DNA of 64,000 nt from Ephydatia muelleri (GCA_013339895.1 JABACO010000049.1:1-64000); one strand, 5' to 3'. Positions 1-11,730 are shown, numbered from the stretch's first letter. Numbers and translations are program-made. Notes: generated by a model from the letters alone, not told the origin.

Positions 1-189
1 GAGGAAGAAACTACGGGTGATGGGAAAATAGAAAGAAGACGGCCTAGCTGGAGATCGGAAGAATACACAATTGGATGGATGAGCTGGATAGACGGGGAAC
101 AGACACATGGAAAGTGGCCAGGAAAGAAAGGATTGATGGATCTCTTCTCCAGTTACAGGCCCCGGCTGGTTTGCAAGCCTGGATGGTGA
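1..189 (+). other. Open frame running in from the window edge, unrecognised
   Basis: Frame 1 is open from the first base to a TAG at 187-189 and reads as a short, basic and tryptophan-containing peptide. I do not recognise a family. It could be the tail of a gene or transposon ORF that starts outside the window, or chance. From 190 to 348 I see nothing except an A/T-rich stretch at about 285-335. Confidence 0.15.
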
Positions 190-348
190 AATCCTAGCCG
201 CGAACACTGAGACTTTAATTTGGTGGCATCTCAGATCATGTGCTCATGCACTGTATTTACATGTACCTGCATATACGTTTTGATTTGATTAATTTTCTTT
301 TCCTACTATTATAAAAATAAAAATAAGAATATGCAATCGTCACAACGC

Positions 349-491
349 TGTAGTAGTAGACTGGGACATGTATGCGCATGCGCTGTGTGGTGGGGGGGGG
401 TCTTATTGGAGTTCGTGTATAGGTTGTGTAGGTATGTTATGAGCTGCGTGATTCAACATATGGTTCGTGCATAATCTGGTACAACGCTACA
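349..491 (+). repeat. 5' LTR of gypsy-1
   Basis: 143-bp direct repeat, TG...CA ended, containing a G-run and a GCGCATGCGC palindrome near its start. It matches the copy at 4696-4837 apart from the length of the G-run. Such short LTRs recur in the other gypsy elements of this window. Confidence 0.95.
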
Positions 492-574
492 TGGTGGCCG
501 CAGTGGATTAATTCCCGTCGTTCATTTTTTTGTCGTGCTGGTTTGGACGCCGTACTCCTACCTATAACAAAGGA

Positions 575-2122
575 ATGGCGACTTTTCAGGTGACTCCACC
601 GGAAAACTTTAGCTTCATGCATCCCGAGGAATGGCCAAAGTGGATTCGTCGCTTCGAGCGATTTCGCCAGGTGTCGGGGCTGGACACGAAAGAAGAGGAG
701 ACACAAGTGAGCAATCTCATTTATTGCATGGGCGACGAAGCGGATGATATCCTACGGTCATTCGGTCTATCTGCGGACGATTCAAAAAAGTACAGTGTCG
801 TAAAGGGCAAATTTGAGTCTCATTTTGTCCCTCGGAGAAACGTTATATTTGAAAGAGCGAAGTTTAATCAAAGGAGACAAGAAGATGGGGAAACTGTGGA
901 TGCTTTTATAACGGATCTTTACCGGCTGGCTGAATATTGCGATTATAAGGTGCTTCAAGGAGAAATGGTTAGAGACAGAATTGTGGTGGGTATACGGGAT
1001 TCACAACTGTCAGAAAAATTGCAGATGGACCCTAACCTTACCTTAGAGAAAGCAGTAGCACAATCTCGGCAGGCGGAAAGTGTAAAGAAACAGCAGGCTA
1101 TAATTCGATGTGGTCAGTCTCAACCCCAGCCTGCCAATATTGATGCAGTCTCTCCTGGTAGACAGCAGCAGCAGCAGCCCTTACGTACAAAAGGACCACA
1201 ACCGGCAATATGGAAGTCAACTCAGTCAACACATGGAACACAAAGTAAATGCCCAAATTGTGGGAAAGGGTTCCCACACGATCGCAGTAATTGTCCAGCA
1301 AGAAATGCAACCTGCAATAAATGTGGCAAACTTGGGCATTTTCAGGCTGTGTGTAGGTCATCTACAAGAGTGAAGGAGGTGTTTTCTGACAATTCAGAAG
1401 CATTGGATGCAGTGTATATACGTGACCTTGCTAACCATAGGGCAGGGAGAAATGATTCTTGGTTGGTGACTTTGCAACTCAATGGACAACCTGTCACCTT
1501 CAAGCTGGATACAGGTGCTGATGTGACAGTTATACCAATGGGTGTGCTTCGCCGCCAGAGGGAGAAAACAAAACTTTACCCAGCTCAAAAACGACTGCAT
1601 GGTCCTAATAACCAGGAGTTGCCGGTAAGAGGGTGTCTTAAAGCTACCCTGGCGTACAGGAATGCTACTGTTGTTGAGGAAGTGTACGTGGTGCCAGGGC
1701 TGCATACGCCATTACTTGGCAGACCTGCAATAGAGTCCTTGGGTCTGATTACACGAATTGCTAGCATTGGCCTCACAGGGGATCAGATACCCTTACAGTA
1801 CCCTAACCTGTTCAAGGGACTGGGGAAGTTGAAGGGAGAATACACGATTCGGCTCAGAGAAGGAGCTTGCCCCTTTGCTTTGATGACACCTAGGCGAGTT
1901 GCCATACCACTCCTGCCGAGAGTTAAAGCAGAACTTGAGAGGATGGTGCAATTGGGGGTGATCTCTCCTGTCGAGGAACCCACAGAATGGTGTGCCGGGA
2001 TGGTGGTAGCTCAAAAAGCTAATGGCTCTGTGCGAATTTGTGTGGATTTGTCTAGACTAACGAAAGTGTCTGTAGAGAGCGACACCCACTTCCTGTTGTG
2101 GAACAAGTATTGGCCCAGTTAA
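575..2122 (+). pseudogene. Gypsy-1 Gag-protease-RT N-terminal frame
   Basis: The first part of the Gag-Pol polyprotein. I place the start at the ATG at 575 (MATFQVTPPENF), the usual start style of this family; an upstream in-frame ATG at 530 also exists. Gag has the WPKWIRRFERF segment of retrotransposon capsids. Two zinc knuckles follow at about residues 225-260: a CX2CX5HX4C and a CX2CX4HX4C. The aspartic protease has KLDTGAD near residue 310. The RT fingers begin after that and include VRICVDL. The frame then derails at about 2059-2061, where one base appears to be missing compared with the family pattern, and ends at 2122. The downstream RT continues in another frame. Confidence 0.9.
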
Positions 2123-3828
2123 CAGGTGCAAAGGTGTTTTCTAGACTCGACGCTAACAGTGGATTCTGGCAGATCCCATTATCACCAGAATCTGCTTTAC
2201 TCACAACATTCATCACACCATTTGGGCGGTTCTGTTTTCATCGGCTTCCATTCGGCATCACATCAGCCCCAGAGCATTTTCAAAAACGGATGCTCTCAAT
2301 TCTCTCAGGTGTAGAGGGAGTGCTGTGCATGATGGATGATATTCTGGTTCATGGCAAGACTCAAGAAGAACATGACAGTCGTCTACACGAAGTTCTTCGG
2401 AGAATCCAACGTTCTGGTCTCACCCTAAATAAAGAGAAGTGTTTCTTTTCCTTACCTGAAGTAAAATTTCTGGGTCAGGTTATTGATAGTGAGGGAATCA
2501 GGCCGGATCCTGCTAAAGTTAGTGCGATTCGACAAGTTCCAGAACCAACAAACATAGGAGATGTCCGTAGGTTTCTCGGCATGGTCAATCAGCTAAGTAA
2601 ATTTTCACCCAACGTTGCAGAGAGAACACAGCCTCTGCGAGATCTACTGTCAAAGAAAAATATGTGGATTTGGGGAGAGGCACAAAAGAAGGCCTTTCAA
2701 GAAGTAAAAGAAGCCTTGAGTTCAAGACCTCTGTTGGCTTTCTTTGATCCAGTTCGGGAGACAATAGTTTCTGCAGACGCCTCGTCCTTTGGACTTGGTG
2801 CGGTGTTGTTGCAGAAGCAGCTGAAAGGCGAGTTGCGTCCTATAGCATATGTGTCCAGAGCCATGACGCCTACAGAGAAAAGATACGCACAAATTGAAAA
2901 GGAAGCTCTAGCTTTGACGTGGGCATGTGAACGATTCTCTGACTATTTGATCGGCTTGCAATTTCATCTTCAGACAGATCACAAGCCTTTAGTACCACTC
3001 TTCAGTAATAAGAACTTGGATGAACTGCCGATACGGGTTCAACGTTTTCGACTGCGTCTGATGCGGTACTCATTCACAATTTCCCACGTAGCAGGCAAGG
3101 ATTTAGCAATTGCAGATGCATTGTCTCGTGCTCCAGTCTCAGAGCCTACTGCAGATGATTTGCTACTACAGAAGGCAACAAATGCATTTATAGATTTCAC
3201 GATGGAGTATCACCCCAAGTCAGAGAAGGGTATCCAACGGATTCGAAGGCAGCAGGAGGTGGATGCAGTAATCAAACAAGTTGCTAGGTACTGCTTGAAC
3301 GGATGGCCTGAAAAGAAAAAGCTGCCAGGACCAGTAAGAGCTTATTCTCATGTGTCTGCAGAGCTCACAGTTGTGAAGGGTTTGTTGATGAGGGGAGCGA
3401 GAATAGTTATTCCAGAATCCATGAGGCCCGAAATGTTGAAGAAGATCCATGAAGGACATCAGGGCATAACTAAATGCAGAGAAAGAGCCCGTCAGTCCGT
3501 TTGGTGGCCAGGATTGTCAAAACATATAGAAGAGCTAGTGCAGCGGTGCCCAACATGTTGTAAAGAGCAGATACAAAGAGCAGAACCTTTGTTGACAACA
3601 CCTTTACCTACCTTGCCATGGCAGAAGGTTGCCATGGATATTTTTGAATGGGAAAAGTGTAGCTATCTCCTTATGGTAGACTATTATTCAAGGTTCATAG
3701 AGGTAACCAGGTTGGGAGGTCTGTCAACTGAGGCTGTGATAGGAGCAGTGAAAGGCATTTTTGCAAGGCATGGAGTGCCGGAAGAAGTTGTATCTGATAA
3801 TGGTCCTCAGTTTTCTTCGAGAACATAG
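2098..3828 (+). pseudogene. Gypsy-1 RT-RNase H-integrase frame
   Basis: Continuation of Pol after the frameshift. The RT palm reads FSRLDANSGFW (motif A Asp) and CMMDDILVHG (the YMDD-box equivalent). RNase H follows with VSADASSFGLGA and QTDHKPL. The integrase zinc domain is visible as an H-H-C-C set (HEGHQG, then CPTC). The integrase core gives the first Asp in LLMVDYYSRF and the second in VVSDNGPQFS. A TAG at 3826-3828 interrupts the core just before the third catalytic residue, and translation in the same frame continues beyond it. It reads as a single point lesion rather than a true gene end. Confidence 0.92.
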
Positions 3829-4680
3829 TATGGTTTTGAACACATCACTAGTAGCCCACTTTATCCACAGTCCAATGGGGAAGCAGAGCGGGCAGTAAGA
3901 ACAGTGAAAAGTCTATGGAAAAAAGATAAAGATCCATTTTTGGCCTTGCTGATATACCGTGCGACTCCTCTTGAAATCGGTTACAGTCCAGCTGAATTGC
4001 TTATGTGTAGGAGACTCAGAACCACTTTGCCTATGGCTCAGGAACAGAGAGTCCCCAAACTTCCGGATCCTACAGTACTGTCGAACAAAAATGACCAAGT
4101 AAAAGGGAGACAAAAGAAGAATTTTGATGCAGATCATGGAGTAAAGATGCTTCCTACATTGCACCCGGGAGATACAGTGTGGATTTTGGATCGTCACACT
4201 ATGGGGAGGGTTGTGAAAGAGATCGCTCCGCGATCCTTTGTGGTGGAGACACAAGAAGGGAACTTCAGACAAAATAGGCGTGGTTTAGTTCTTATGCCAA
4301 AAGACCGAGATGAGAGAGGAGGGGATATGTCAGAGGAGGAGGAAACTGCAGATGAACAGGGCAGGCGAAGAGTAGAGGATGAGAGTGATAAATTGAGGGA
4401 TGTAGCAGAAGAGGACAAACAGGTGGACACAGAGATATCAAATAGGGAACCTCAAGATGAAGAAGAGAAAGATGAAGGGGAAAAACATGTGGATACAGAG
4501 ATATCGAATAGCGAACCCCAAGATGAGAAAAAGAAAGACGAAGGCGACCGGGAAGAACCAGAGACACGGGATACTAAAGATCCACGCAGGGAGAGACAAG
4601 CACCTAGGATGGAACCCAAAGAAGAGCATGTAATAAGAACAAGAAGTGGGAGAATATCTAGACGGCCAGACTATTATTGA
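3829..4680 (+). pseudogene. Gypsy-1 integrase C-terminal part and acidic tail
   Basis: Same frame as the preceding segment. It begins with the integrase third-Glu region (SPLYPQSNGEAER) and continues through the C-terminal integrase domain (LHPGDTVWILD, then a GRV...RSFVVET strand region). The last 110 residues or so form a strongly charged Glu/Asp/Lys tail with two copies of a DTEISN-EPQDE repeat. The frame ends at 4678-4680, just before the purine tract and the 3' LTR. Internal ATGs could start it separately, but its content is the C-terminus of integrase. Confidence 0.9.
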
Positions 4681-4695
4681 ACTTATAAAGGGGGA

Positions 4696-4837
4696 TGTAG
4701 TAGTAGACTGGGACATGTATGCGCATGCGCTGTGTGGTGGGGGGGGTCTTATTGGAGTTCGTGTATAGGTTGTGTAGGTATGTTATGAGCTGCGTGATTC
4801 AACATATGGTTCGTGCATAATCTGGTACAACGCTACA
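4696..4837 (+). repeat. 3' LTR of gypsy-1
   Basis: 142-bp copy of the 349-491 LTR, followed by the second copy of the aacgc target duplication. From 4843 to about 5120 I see no gene. Confidence 0.95.
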
Positions 4838-5122
4838 AACGCGTCATAAGTATGCGGAGTTATACAGAGATAGTTTCGTGTTGCATTCACTCTAATAACG
4901 CTTGTTGTACGCTTGTTATCATCTCCATACACAGCGTTTTACACAGTTGTTATCCATAAGTTATACACTAGAGTGTAAGACAGTCTCCTTCCACTAGTTA
5001 TCCACTGCTGTATACACCGTGTTTACCGCAAGAGTTAAACACGTGTAAGCAGAGTGCATACACGCATTCTACACGGTCGGAAAACATTTAATTGGCACAG
5101 TGACGATCTTTGGTAAAACTCG

Positions 5123-5941
5123 TCAATAAAGAACAGGACAACTGGGACATATTTATGGAAGGAGTACTTTTTACATACCGAACATCAGTACATAAATCAA
5201 CAGGTGTTACACCATTTGAAATAATGTTTGGTCGGTAAGGAAAACACATTTACGAGTTAATACTTTTACTTTATTTCAATCTCTTTAGGAGAGCAATACT
5301 ACCCATTAAAACATAAGAACAGTGTGCAAGCAGTTCTCTTATTGAAGACAGTGATAGTAATGATTTGGAGACTGCAATGAACAAAATGACAGACGTGAAA
5401 AAGACACTATACCAGAAGGCTCATGACAATATTTTATCTGCACAACAGCATTACAAGAGAGATTATGATAAAAAGCATTGCAAAGGCAAGGTAAGATCCT
5501 AAGTGTATAAATAAAAATGAATTAGATTTTTTTATCAACAGGCTCTTGATTATGGGTCCATGGTGTTACTTAGGAATTCTTAGCGTGATGGAAGGAAAGG
5601 TGGTAAATTGCAGCAGCGTTGGCTTGAACCGTACAGAGTCACTTGGTAAAGGTGTTTACAAGCTACTGAATCCTTCAACTGGAAAGGCACTCAAGAAAGT
5701 AGTGAATGCGTGCCGACTGAAGCCATACTATTCGAGAAAAAGTCCGGTTTTTCATTTCTCAGATTCATCAGTATTCCAGACTTGTAGCAGCAGTGATGAA
5801 ACATGCAGTCCAATAGCTGTTAGACATTACCGCAATAAAAGAATAGCGATTTCATCTGCTGATGATGATTGCATTGAATCCAGTCATTACAGTCAAGTAA
5901 AGTTGGAGTCAGAACAATGGTTAGCAATGAAGCTTGAGTAA
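5123..5941 (+). pseudogene. Relic of a spliced Ginger/KRBA2-like integrase
   Basis: Three exon-like blocks match the C-terminal half of an integrase of the Ginger type. Block 1 (about 5123-5236) reads NWDIFMEGVLFTYRTS and ends at an FGR followed by a GT donor near 5237. Block 2 resumes after ctctttag near 5290 with RAILPIK and a helical region, and has an internal TAA. A second intron-like gap runs from a gtaaga at about 5490 to an aacag at about 5541. Block 3 contains the GPY/F-type core (GGKLQQRWLEPYRV, then LGKGVYKLL and ACRLKPYY) with stops and a frameshift, and runs as an open frame to 5941. No inverted repeats were found, so its limits are uncertain. Confidence 0.7.
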
Positions 5942-8165
5942 TGAGTGCTTATGCTGGTGGGATTAATGACACTGTTTGTCAGATTTCTTCTGTTCCTGTT
6001 TGCTAAAGTGTAGGTGATATTGTACATACAAATGCTTCCTAGCAATATTCAGCTCCAATGAGTGGCAGTGACAAATAGGTTTGGCCAAGATAGCATCAGT
6101 GAAGACAAATGTCAATCCACTTTGTGTACTGGTGACATAGGCTTTGTTGAAAATGAAGTGCAGTTAAGTAGTTTCTAAAAGACTGTTTCATTTTCTGACA
6201 AGTTGTATGACATCAATGATGGCTTTGTAACAAGTACACCCAAGAAGCAATGTGTTTTTTTGTTCCACCTGCTGACAACATTTCACCAATTTGTGAAACA
6301 GAATTCTAAACTACATGTGTGACACAACAGCTCCTCCATATAGAAAATCCTTCAGCAACTGCAGATACTCAGAAGCACACAAGGAAAAGGAGAAAAACAA
6401 AGTATCGTACATTTGCTGAAATAAGGGATTTACACAAAAGAGAAGGTCTCTGAAGTACAATGAAAGGCACAAAATCAAGTATGATAACTGTTATTATTAT
6501 TAATATATACATAATACCACATAGTTTACGTTTAACGACTGCTGATGGGAAAGTTTCTACCCTTCTTAACAGAGCTTTTGTATGAAAAGGGTTCAGAAAT
6601 GTATAACATTGTAGAAATGTACGTGTGAAAAGCTGTGTAGTCTAACTATTATTTTCTATCTCTATTGGTACTCCACACTCAGAAAACTATGTTGCTCCAC
6701 GGCAATATCTGGCAGCTATGAAATCTGGAAAACCCGCTGCCTCTAATAGAGCCCATTACAACCCATTGTACCATTTCCTGAACTGTTGCTCATGTGCATG
6801 TGCTGTTTGTAACCTGTCCCCACCCAATCTGGTGGAAAAGTGACAACCCGCGAGGGTTTAGGCATCATACTTAACTGCATGTTGTGCTACAGGTCTTTTT
6901 TCTATTACACTGCTCTTACAAGTGTAATATCTCGTATGGGAACAATGTTCCCACAATATTACATCAATTTTTGAAAAACGGGACTCAGAGTGACGCTGCG
7001 GTTAGGAAGATATGAAGTGAACTACTGCATGATCTTAAAGGCCATTTTTCCAACATTCCAGAGGAATCAGAGCACTTGCATACAGGCAATGCACTTGCAA
7101 AGTTGAAAAAAGTGAAAACTACCATCCTATGTAAGAGTATCCTTAGATGCTCTGATTATAGGATAGCAATTGTTCTACTTAACATCAAATTCAGAGACAA
7201 TACATTCGACAAGGAGTACGTTGAACTGTTCAAGACTGCAGCTGAACTGAGCCATCTACTATACTCACAGGATGACAACTGAATGCCAAAACCATACTTG
7301 CTTTACACAATATCTCCTTCATATTGTTCAAAGATACAGCACCACCAAGGATTTTCGGGCACTATTTCCATTCATTGGTGTCCCATTGTCCTCTTCTTTC
7401 GCATGGCCTGTATGTCTTCTCTCAACACTGACGATGAAGAAAGAATCTTTGGACTGGCTAAAAGCATAACTAAATCAACATCTAACAACCATGTAGAGCA
7501 GGTTATTAGTAATATAATTCAAAGAGTGCAGGTGGAAAATGCAGTACTACAAACTATCCAAAGAGGTTGGTAACACATAATTGAATACAGCATGATAGAG
7601 CAATACGGTCCACAGTTTCAAGCTCACCTTGAGAGAATTAGTGATTTTCTTATGCCCAGTGAAGGTGTGGTGGAGGTACATTCCTTCAGGTATAAAGTTA
7701 TATGGATGGTCATGCCGAACCAGACTACAAACAGCAGAGATCAATGTTAATGCATTTCAGGTCTACTTCAATGCCAGGCATAGAGATGTATCTTCAGAAA
7801 CAGTGAGAAGCATGTATGTTTCAAAAAACAGTACTAGCAGTGCACACGCTCAACATCAGCCACTATGCTACACTAAGTGATGAACCTGAAGCAGAAAAGG
7901 GACACATATGCATACAGGCACATCTACAGAAAATCCAATCATAAGCATCTGTACAAATACAATTTCCACACCATCTGATCCAGATTACTCAACTATAAAA
8001 TATACAGACACAAGTAGCAGTGACTTTGGTAGTGATCAACAAATAACCCATCTAGTGCATCCAGAACAATGAACACCAGTTCATGATCCACAAAGACAAT
8101 ACAAACCACATTGGTCAAAGCACTACAGCAACTACTGCCACACTCTACAGCTCTAACCGATTATA
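5942..8165 (+). other. Decayed sequence with short ORFs of unknown identity
   Basis: This stretch carries broken reading frames, the clearest at 7076-7282 and 7283-7573. The latter includes a segment DEERIFGLAKSITKSTSN. They look like remains of a protein-coding element and follow the Ginger-like relic in the same orientation, so they may be downstream parts of it. I cannot name the family. The remainder to 8165 shows no gene, promoter or repeat that I can support. Confidence 0.3.
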
Positions 8166-8170
8166 CGCGG

Positions 8171-8255
8171 TGTGGCATGGGACTGATTAGTGTTATGCAT
8201 ATGTATACCTGCGCATGCATGTGAGGGGCACTTGTTGGAATAATCATACTCTACA
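8171..8255 (+). repeat. 5' LTR of gypsy-2
   Basis: 85-bp TG...CA repeat, partner of the copy at about 10374-10464. It is diverged from that copy and differs most in the middle, where the right copy has a poly-G tract. Confidence 0.7.
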
Positions 8256-8289
8256 TGGTGGCAGGGTTGCGTGTTGGATGAGAAAATAA

Positions 8290-9128
8290 TGGCTCACATC
8301 AAGCTAGACCGTTTTAACTTCAATAAACGTAGCAATTATGGAAATGCTGTTTCGAGCAATTTAGGGTCACTTCAGGGCTAAAAAAACCTAGCACAGCAAA
8401 GCAAGTGAGCACGCTGTTGTACTGTATGGGGGATGACTCAGAGGCAGTGTTATCGTCTACAAACCCCATGGAAGATGATAGGAAAACATATGACGGAAGT
8501 CATGACCAAATTTGAGTCCTTTGTTGTGGTACGCAAAAATGTCATTTTTAAGCTAGTGTATTTCTATCGCAGAAGCCAGCTACAAGGTGAAACTGCGGAG
8601 AAATATATAATGGAACTCCATGCTCTAGCAGAGTTTCAACTACGGAGAGAAGACTCCAGAAATGATACGGGACCGCCTAGTAGTTGGAATCAGGGATGAC
8701 ACAATATCGATGAAGTTGCAATTGGAACCTGACCTTACTCTAAAGACAGCAAAGAAAAAGATACGTCAAGAGGAAGTGGTCTGGGAGCAACAACAGTCAT
8801 TGAAAGAAAGAGACACTGTCAGCATACAAGTAGTCAATGGAGATCAGGGAGACCAAACCTCAAAAATAAGAGGAAATCAGAGGCCACAGGGAAGACAGTG
8901 TACAAAAGGTGGAAGAAGCTATCACACCCAATAGACAGGTGTCCGGCTAAAGAGGTCCTTTGCCACAGATGTAGAAGAAAAGGACACTACAGCAAGCAAT
9001 GTTATTCACGGGGGTCTAGCAGAGGTTACTGGTCACAAAGCAGTGGACTCAGCATACTTGGATGCACTTACAACGAAACAAAACTCATCATGGATGTCAG
9101 CAGTGCTGTTGAACAACAAGAAAGTTAG
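8290..9128 (+). pseudogene. Gypsy-2 Gag and start of protease
   Basis: A Gag frame split over at least three shifted ORFs. The first starts at an ATG near 8290 (MAHIKLDRFNF). Capsid-like parts follow at 8433-8699 and 8662-8934. The zinc-knuckle part (8898-9128) has CHRCRRKGHYSKQC, a good CX2CX4HX4C. A protease remnant continues past it, with KLDIGAEVT where DTGA would be expected, so the catalytic motif is altered. Multiple stops make it non-functional. Confidence 0.75.
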
Positions 9129-10262
9129 ATTTAAGCTAGACATCGGAGCAGAGGTGACAGCAATCTCCCAAGAAACAAAGCGTGTAGCGAGAAGTACATC
9201 CACTTCCAAGAGAGGATGACATTTTGGCACAGCTAGCAGGTGCCAAATGCTTTAGCAAGCTGGACGTCGACAGCGGGTATTGGTAGACACCACTCACTGA
9301 AAAGTCGAGGCTTCTCACTTACATATCTTAACCATTTGGACGGTACTGTTTCAACAAGCTACCATTTGGGATATCAAGTGGGCCAGAACTGTTCCAGAAA
9401 AGAATGAGCCACATCCTAAGTGGATTAGTTTGCCTCATTGACAATATTTTTGTCATGTGCAAAGACACAAAGGAACATGATGAAAGGCTACTTGCAGTGT
9501 TGCAGCGAATTCAGGATGATAGGGTGACCTTGAACCGAGAGAAATGTGTGTTTCACCAGTCATGAGTTAAGTTTCTGGGTCACATAGTCGACCATGAAGG
9601 AATCCATGCTGACCCAGAGAAAACAGAAGCCATGAAAGTACCAGATAATGTGACTGAACTACGAAGGTTTATTTATGGGGATTATTAACCAGCTAGGAAA
9701 ATTCATCCCAAATTTGGCCAAGCTCACACTGCCATTAAGAGAGCTACTCAGCGTGTCTTCAGTGTGGGCCTGGAACAGCCCACAAACCCAAGCCTTCAAT
9801 TACATAAAGGCTGAACTTCATCAAGTCCTCTTTTTCCTAAGAGCAATGGACAGGCAGAGCGCACAGTGAAAACTGTTAATTGACTACCCAAAGACTCAGC
9901 TGAACCATATTTGAATCTACTCTGCTATCGGACAACCCCCTTTCCTTAGTGTGGGCTTAGCCCAGCAGAGCTATCAATGGGTAGAAGGATACGCTCCAAT
10001 CTACCTCAGATGGAGAATTTACCAATTCCAAAGTGGGAATACCTGAAATATTGATGAGCTGTTTAAGAAAAACTATGACCATCGCCACAGGGTGAGGGCA
10101 TTGACCCGACTGCCAGAGAAGAGCAGGGTGTGGATCACTCAGGGTTCTGAGCCGTTGTCTGGTCAGGTGACTTCCAAAGCACCAGCCCCAAGGTCATACA
10201 TGGTTGAGACAAGCGCAGGACTGTTGAGGAGAAACCACTGGCACCTGAATCCACAATCATAA
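9129..10262 (+). pseudogene. Gypsy-2 Pol remnant with large deletion
   Basis: RT homology resumes with AGAKCFSKLDVDSGYW and continues through FGRYCFNKLPFG and LVCLIDNIFVM, where the YMDD box has become IDN. The thumb segment runs to about 9830. There the sequence jumps directly into the integrase end (SNGQAERTVKT type), so RNase H and most of integrase are missing. The final part, to 10262, contains a MGRRIRSNLP segment and a basic C-terminal domain (RVWITQGSEP). Numerous stops are present. Confidence 0.75.
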
Positions 10263-10373
10263 AGTGTCTCACAAGATGAAGTTCCAAACCCACAATCCAC
10301 CACTATACCCTACCCACCTGATCATCGTATACAGACTCCTATCCATCCCCAGACAGACTGCAGGGCAAGGGAG

Positions 10374-10464
10374 ATGGGGCATGGGCATGATTAGTGTTAT
10401 GCATATGCATGTAATACGGGGGGAGGGGGGGGGGGGACACTGTTTGGAATAATCGTATTCTATA
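10374..10464 (+). repeat. 3' LTR of gypsy-2
   Basis: About 91 bp, diverged from the 5' LTR, with a poly-G insertion. A G/A-rich tract precedes it. Confidence 0.65.
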
Positions 10465-10564
10465 CGCAGAATCGAATTATTCTCTATTATATGTAATCGC
10501 GGAATTAAACTTTTTGCACAAAATGGTATCATGTAACTTGCGTGTGATAAATTTTGAAGGACGC

Positions 10565-10960
10565 GACTTTTCTACTGGCTACTTTTTCAAAATGGTCAAA
10601 TCCATAGTTCAGCTATAGGCTATTGCATTCCGATGGGTGATCTGAAGTAGGGAAGATAACAAGAATGTTATAATACTCTATTTAGTGCCATTGAAGATAG
10701 GGTTGCAGCTAGGTACTTCTCCATGATATGTACATCACCATGGTAGTGCGCTGTGTGTGCGTGGTGTATAAAGCCATGGCAGTGTGCATGAGGGGATGTG
10801 TTCATAACCATGGTAGTGCGCTGGGTGCGTGTGAGGGTATGTGTACATAGCTATCTTTGTGTGCTGGGGGTTTCAAAATGGATGTGCACATAGCTATGCC
10901 TGTCTGCTGGGGATTTCAAGATAGATGTGCACATAGCTATCGTTGTGTACTGGGGGGGAG
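10565..10960 (+). repeat. Left copy of a long diverged inverted repeat
   Basis: The reverse complement of this stretch resembles 21741-22590. Shared blocks include CTACTTTTTCAAA, a GATCACC.ATCGGAAT block, TTGTTATCTTCCCT and TCTTCAA.GGCACTAAATAGA. The inner part holds diverged copies of a roughly 43-bp unit around CATGGTAGTGCGCTG. It may be a terminal inverted repeat of the pogo-like element next to it, or just one of a pair of dispersed repeats. Confidence 0.65.
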
Positions 10961-10989
10961 GGGGTGGGTTGTGGTAGCTATGTGCTGCA

Positions 10990-11730
10990 GGATTGTAGAC
11001 AAATTGGTAGAGGTTGCAAGGCTATGAAAGCCAAAGATAGAATCGCTGTAATCTTTCGGACTAATGCGTCTGGCAGCTGTAAAATTCAACCAGTAGTAAT
11101 TAGTACTGCTAAAAGGCCAAGGTGTTTCAAAGATACTACCCCTTGTCTTCCATGTTTCAACCACATTAATGCATGGAATGACATCTACAACTATACAAAA
11201 TGGTGGAGCGAAATTTATGTGCCCACTATTTGCAAGTGGACATCTCAACCTGTTGCTCTTTTGCAAAAACGATTCTCAGGCCACTCTGATAACATGAACG
11301 GTTCTGCAATAACAAGTAACTGTTAACAAGTTCTCTCCTAAGCTAATAGATAAGGTGGCTAATTATGAACAGTTACCTGCAAAGCAGTTATTAGCAGGCC
11401 ATGCTGGTTTACACTATGCCTGTCTTCCTCACATTGGTGATGCTATAAAATTGATAAATGAAGCCTGGAATAGTTTGTCGTCTGCAATCATAGCTTGTTG
11501 GCGTCATTCCAAATACCTTTCCATGATGCCGTTTGTAGATCGTGTAAATGATGGCTGGGACTACATCAAGGATATGTATAGTGTACTGGAGTCTTTGAAG
11601 TTGAAAGACCCAAATATAGATTCAGTGCTGAAGGACACAGGCATTGATTTTGTTGCAAATGCAGTGCAAACACTGCATGCATCTGCAGCTGAAATGCCTC
11701 TGCAATGGCTTCATTTGGAAGATGAGGTCA
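10990..11730 (+). pseudogene. pogo/Tigger-like transposase C-terminal remnant
   Basis: Two shifted frames resemble the DDE region of JRK/Tigger-type transposases. The first has KAKDRIAVIFRTNASGSCKI and a KRPRCFK block. It then has WTSQPVALLQKRFSGHSDN, where the family normally carries a catalytic Asp-Asn before FSGH. The second (11355-11735) has DAIKLINEAWNSLSSAIIACWRHS, the typical C-terminal helix region. The frames are separated by a stop and shift near 11325. An LTR starting at 11731 cuts the end. The apparent loss of the catalytic pair suggests an inactive copy. Confidence 0.75.

Larger units (their letters stand above)
349..4837 (+). mobile_element. Gypsy-1: near-intact Ty3/gypsy LTR retrotransposon
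   Basis: The element has two short LTRs (349-491 and 4696-4837), both starting TGTAGTAGTAG and ending GCTACA. The flanks carry an identical 5-bp target duplication, aacgc, at 344-348 and 4838-4842. A primer-binding site (tggtggccgcag) follows the left LTR and a purine tract (aaaggggga) precedes the right one. Internal order is Gag, protease, RT, RNase H, integrase, as in K02A2.6-like gypsy elements. The LTRs appear to differ only by one G in a G-run, so the insertion is recent. The coding region is nevertheless interrupted by one frameshift near 2060 and one TAG at 3826-3828. Confidence 0.95.
8171..10464 (+). mobile_element. Gypsy-2: decayed Ty3/gypsy element
   Basis: Short LTR-like ends are at 8171-8255 (TGTGGCATGGGAC...CTCTACA) and about 10374-10464 (TGGGGCATGGGCATG...TTCTATA). 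They share GATTAGTGTTATGCATATG and the GGAATAATC.TA segment. A tggtggcaggg primer site follows the left LTR. Flanks cgcgg (8166-8170) and cgcag (10465-10469) could be a mutated 5-bp duplication. Coding order is Gag, knuckle, protease, RT, integrase C-terminus, with many stops and a large internal deletion. It is a relative of gypsy-1 but much older. Confidence 0.8.

Noticed and set aside
3913-4716. Minus-strand ORFs opposite the gypsy-1 tail
   Set aside because: Shadows of the Glu/Lys-rich integrase tail in the antisense frame.
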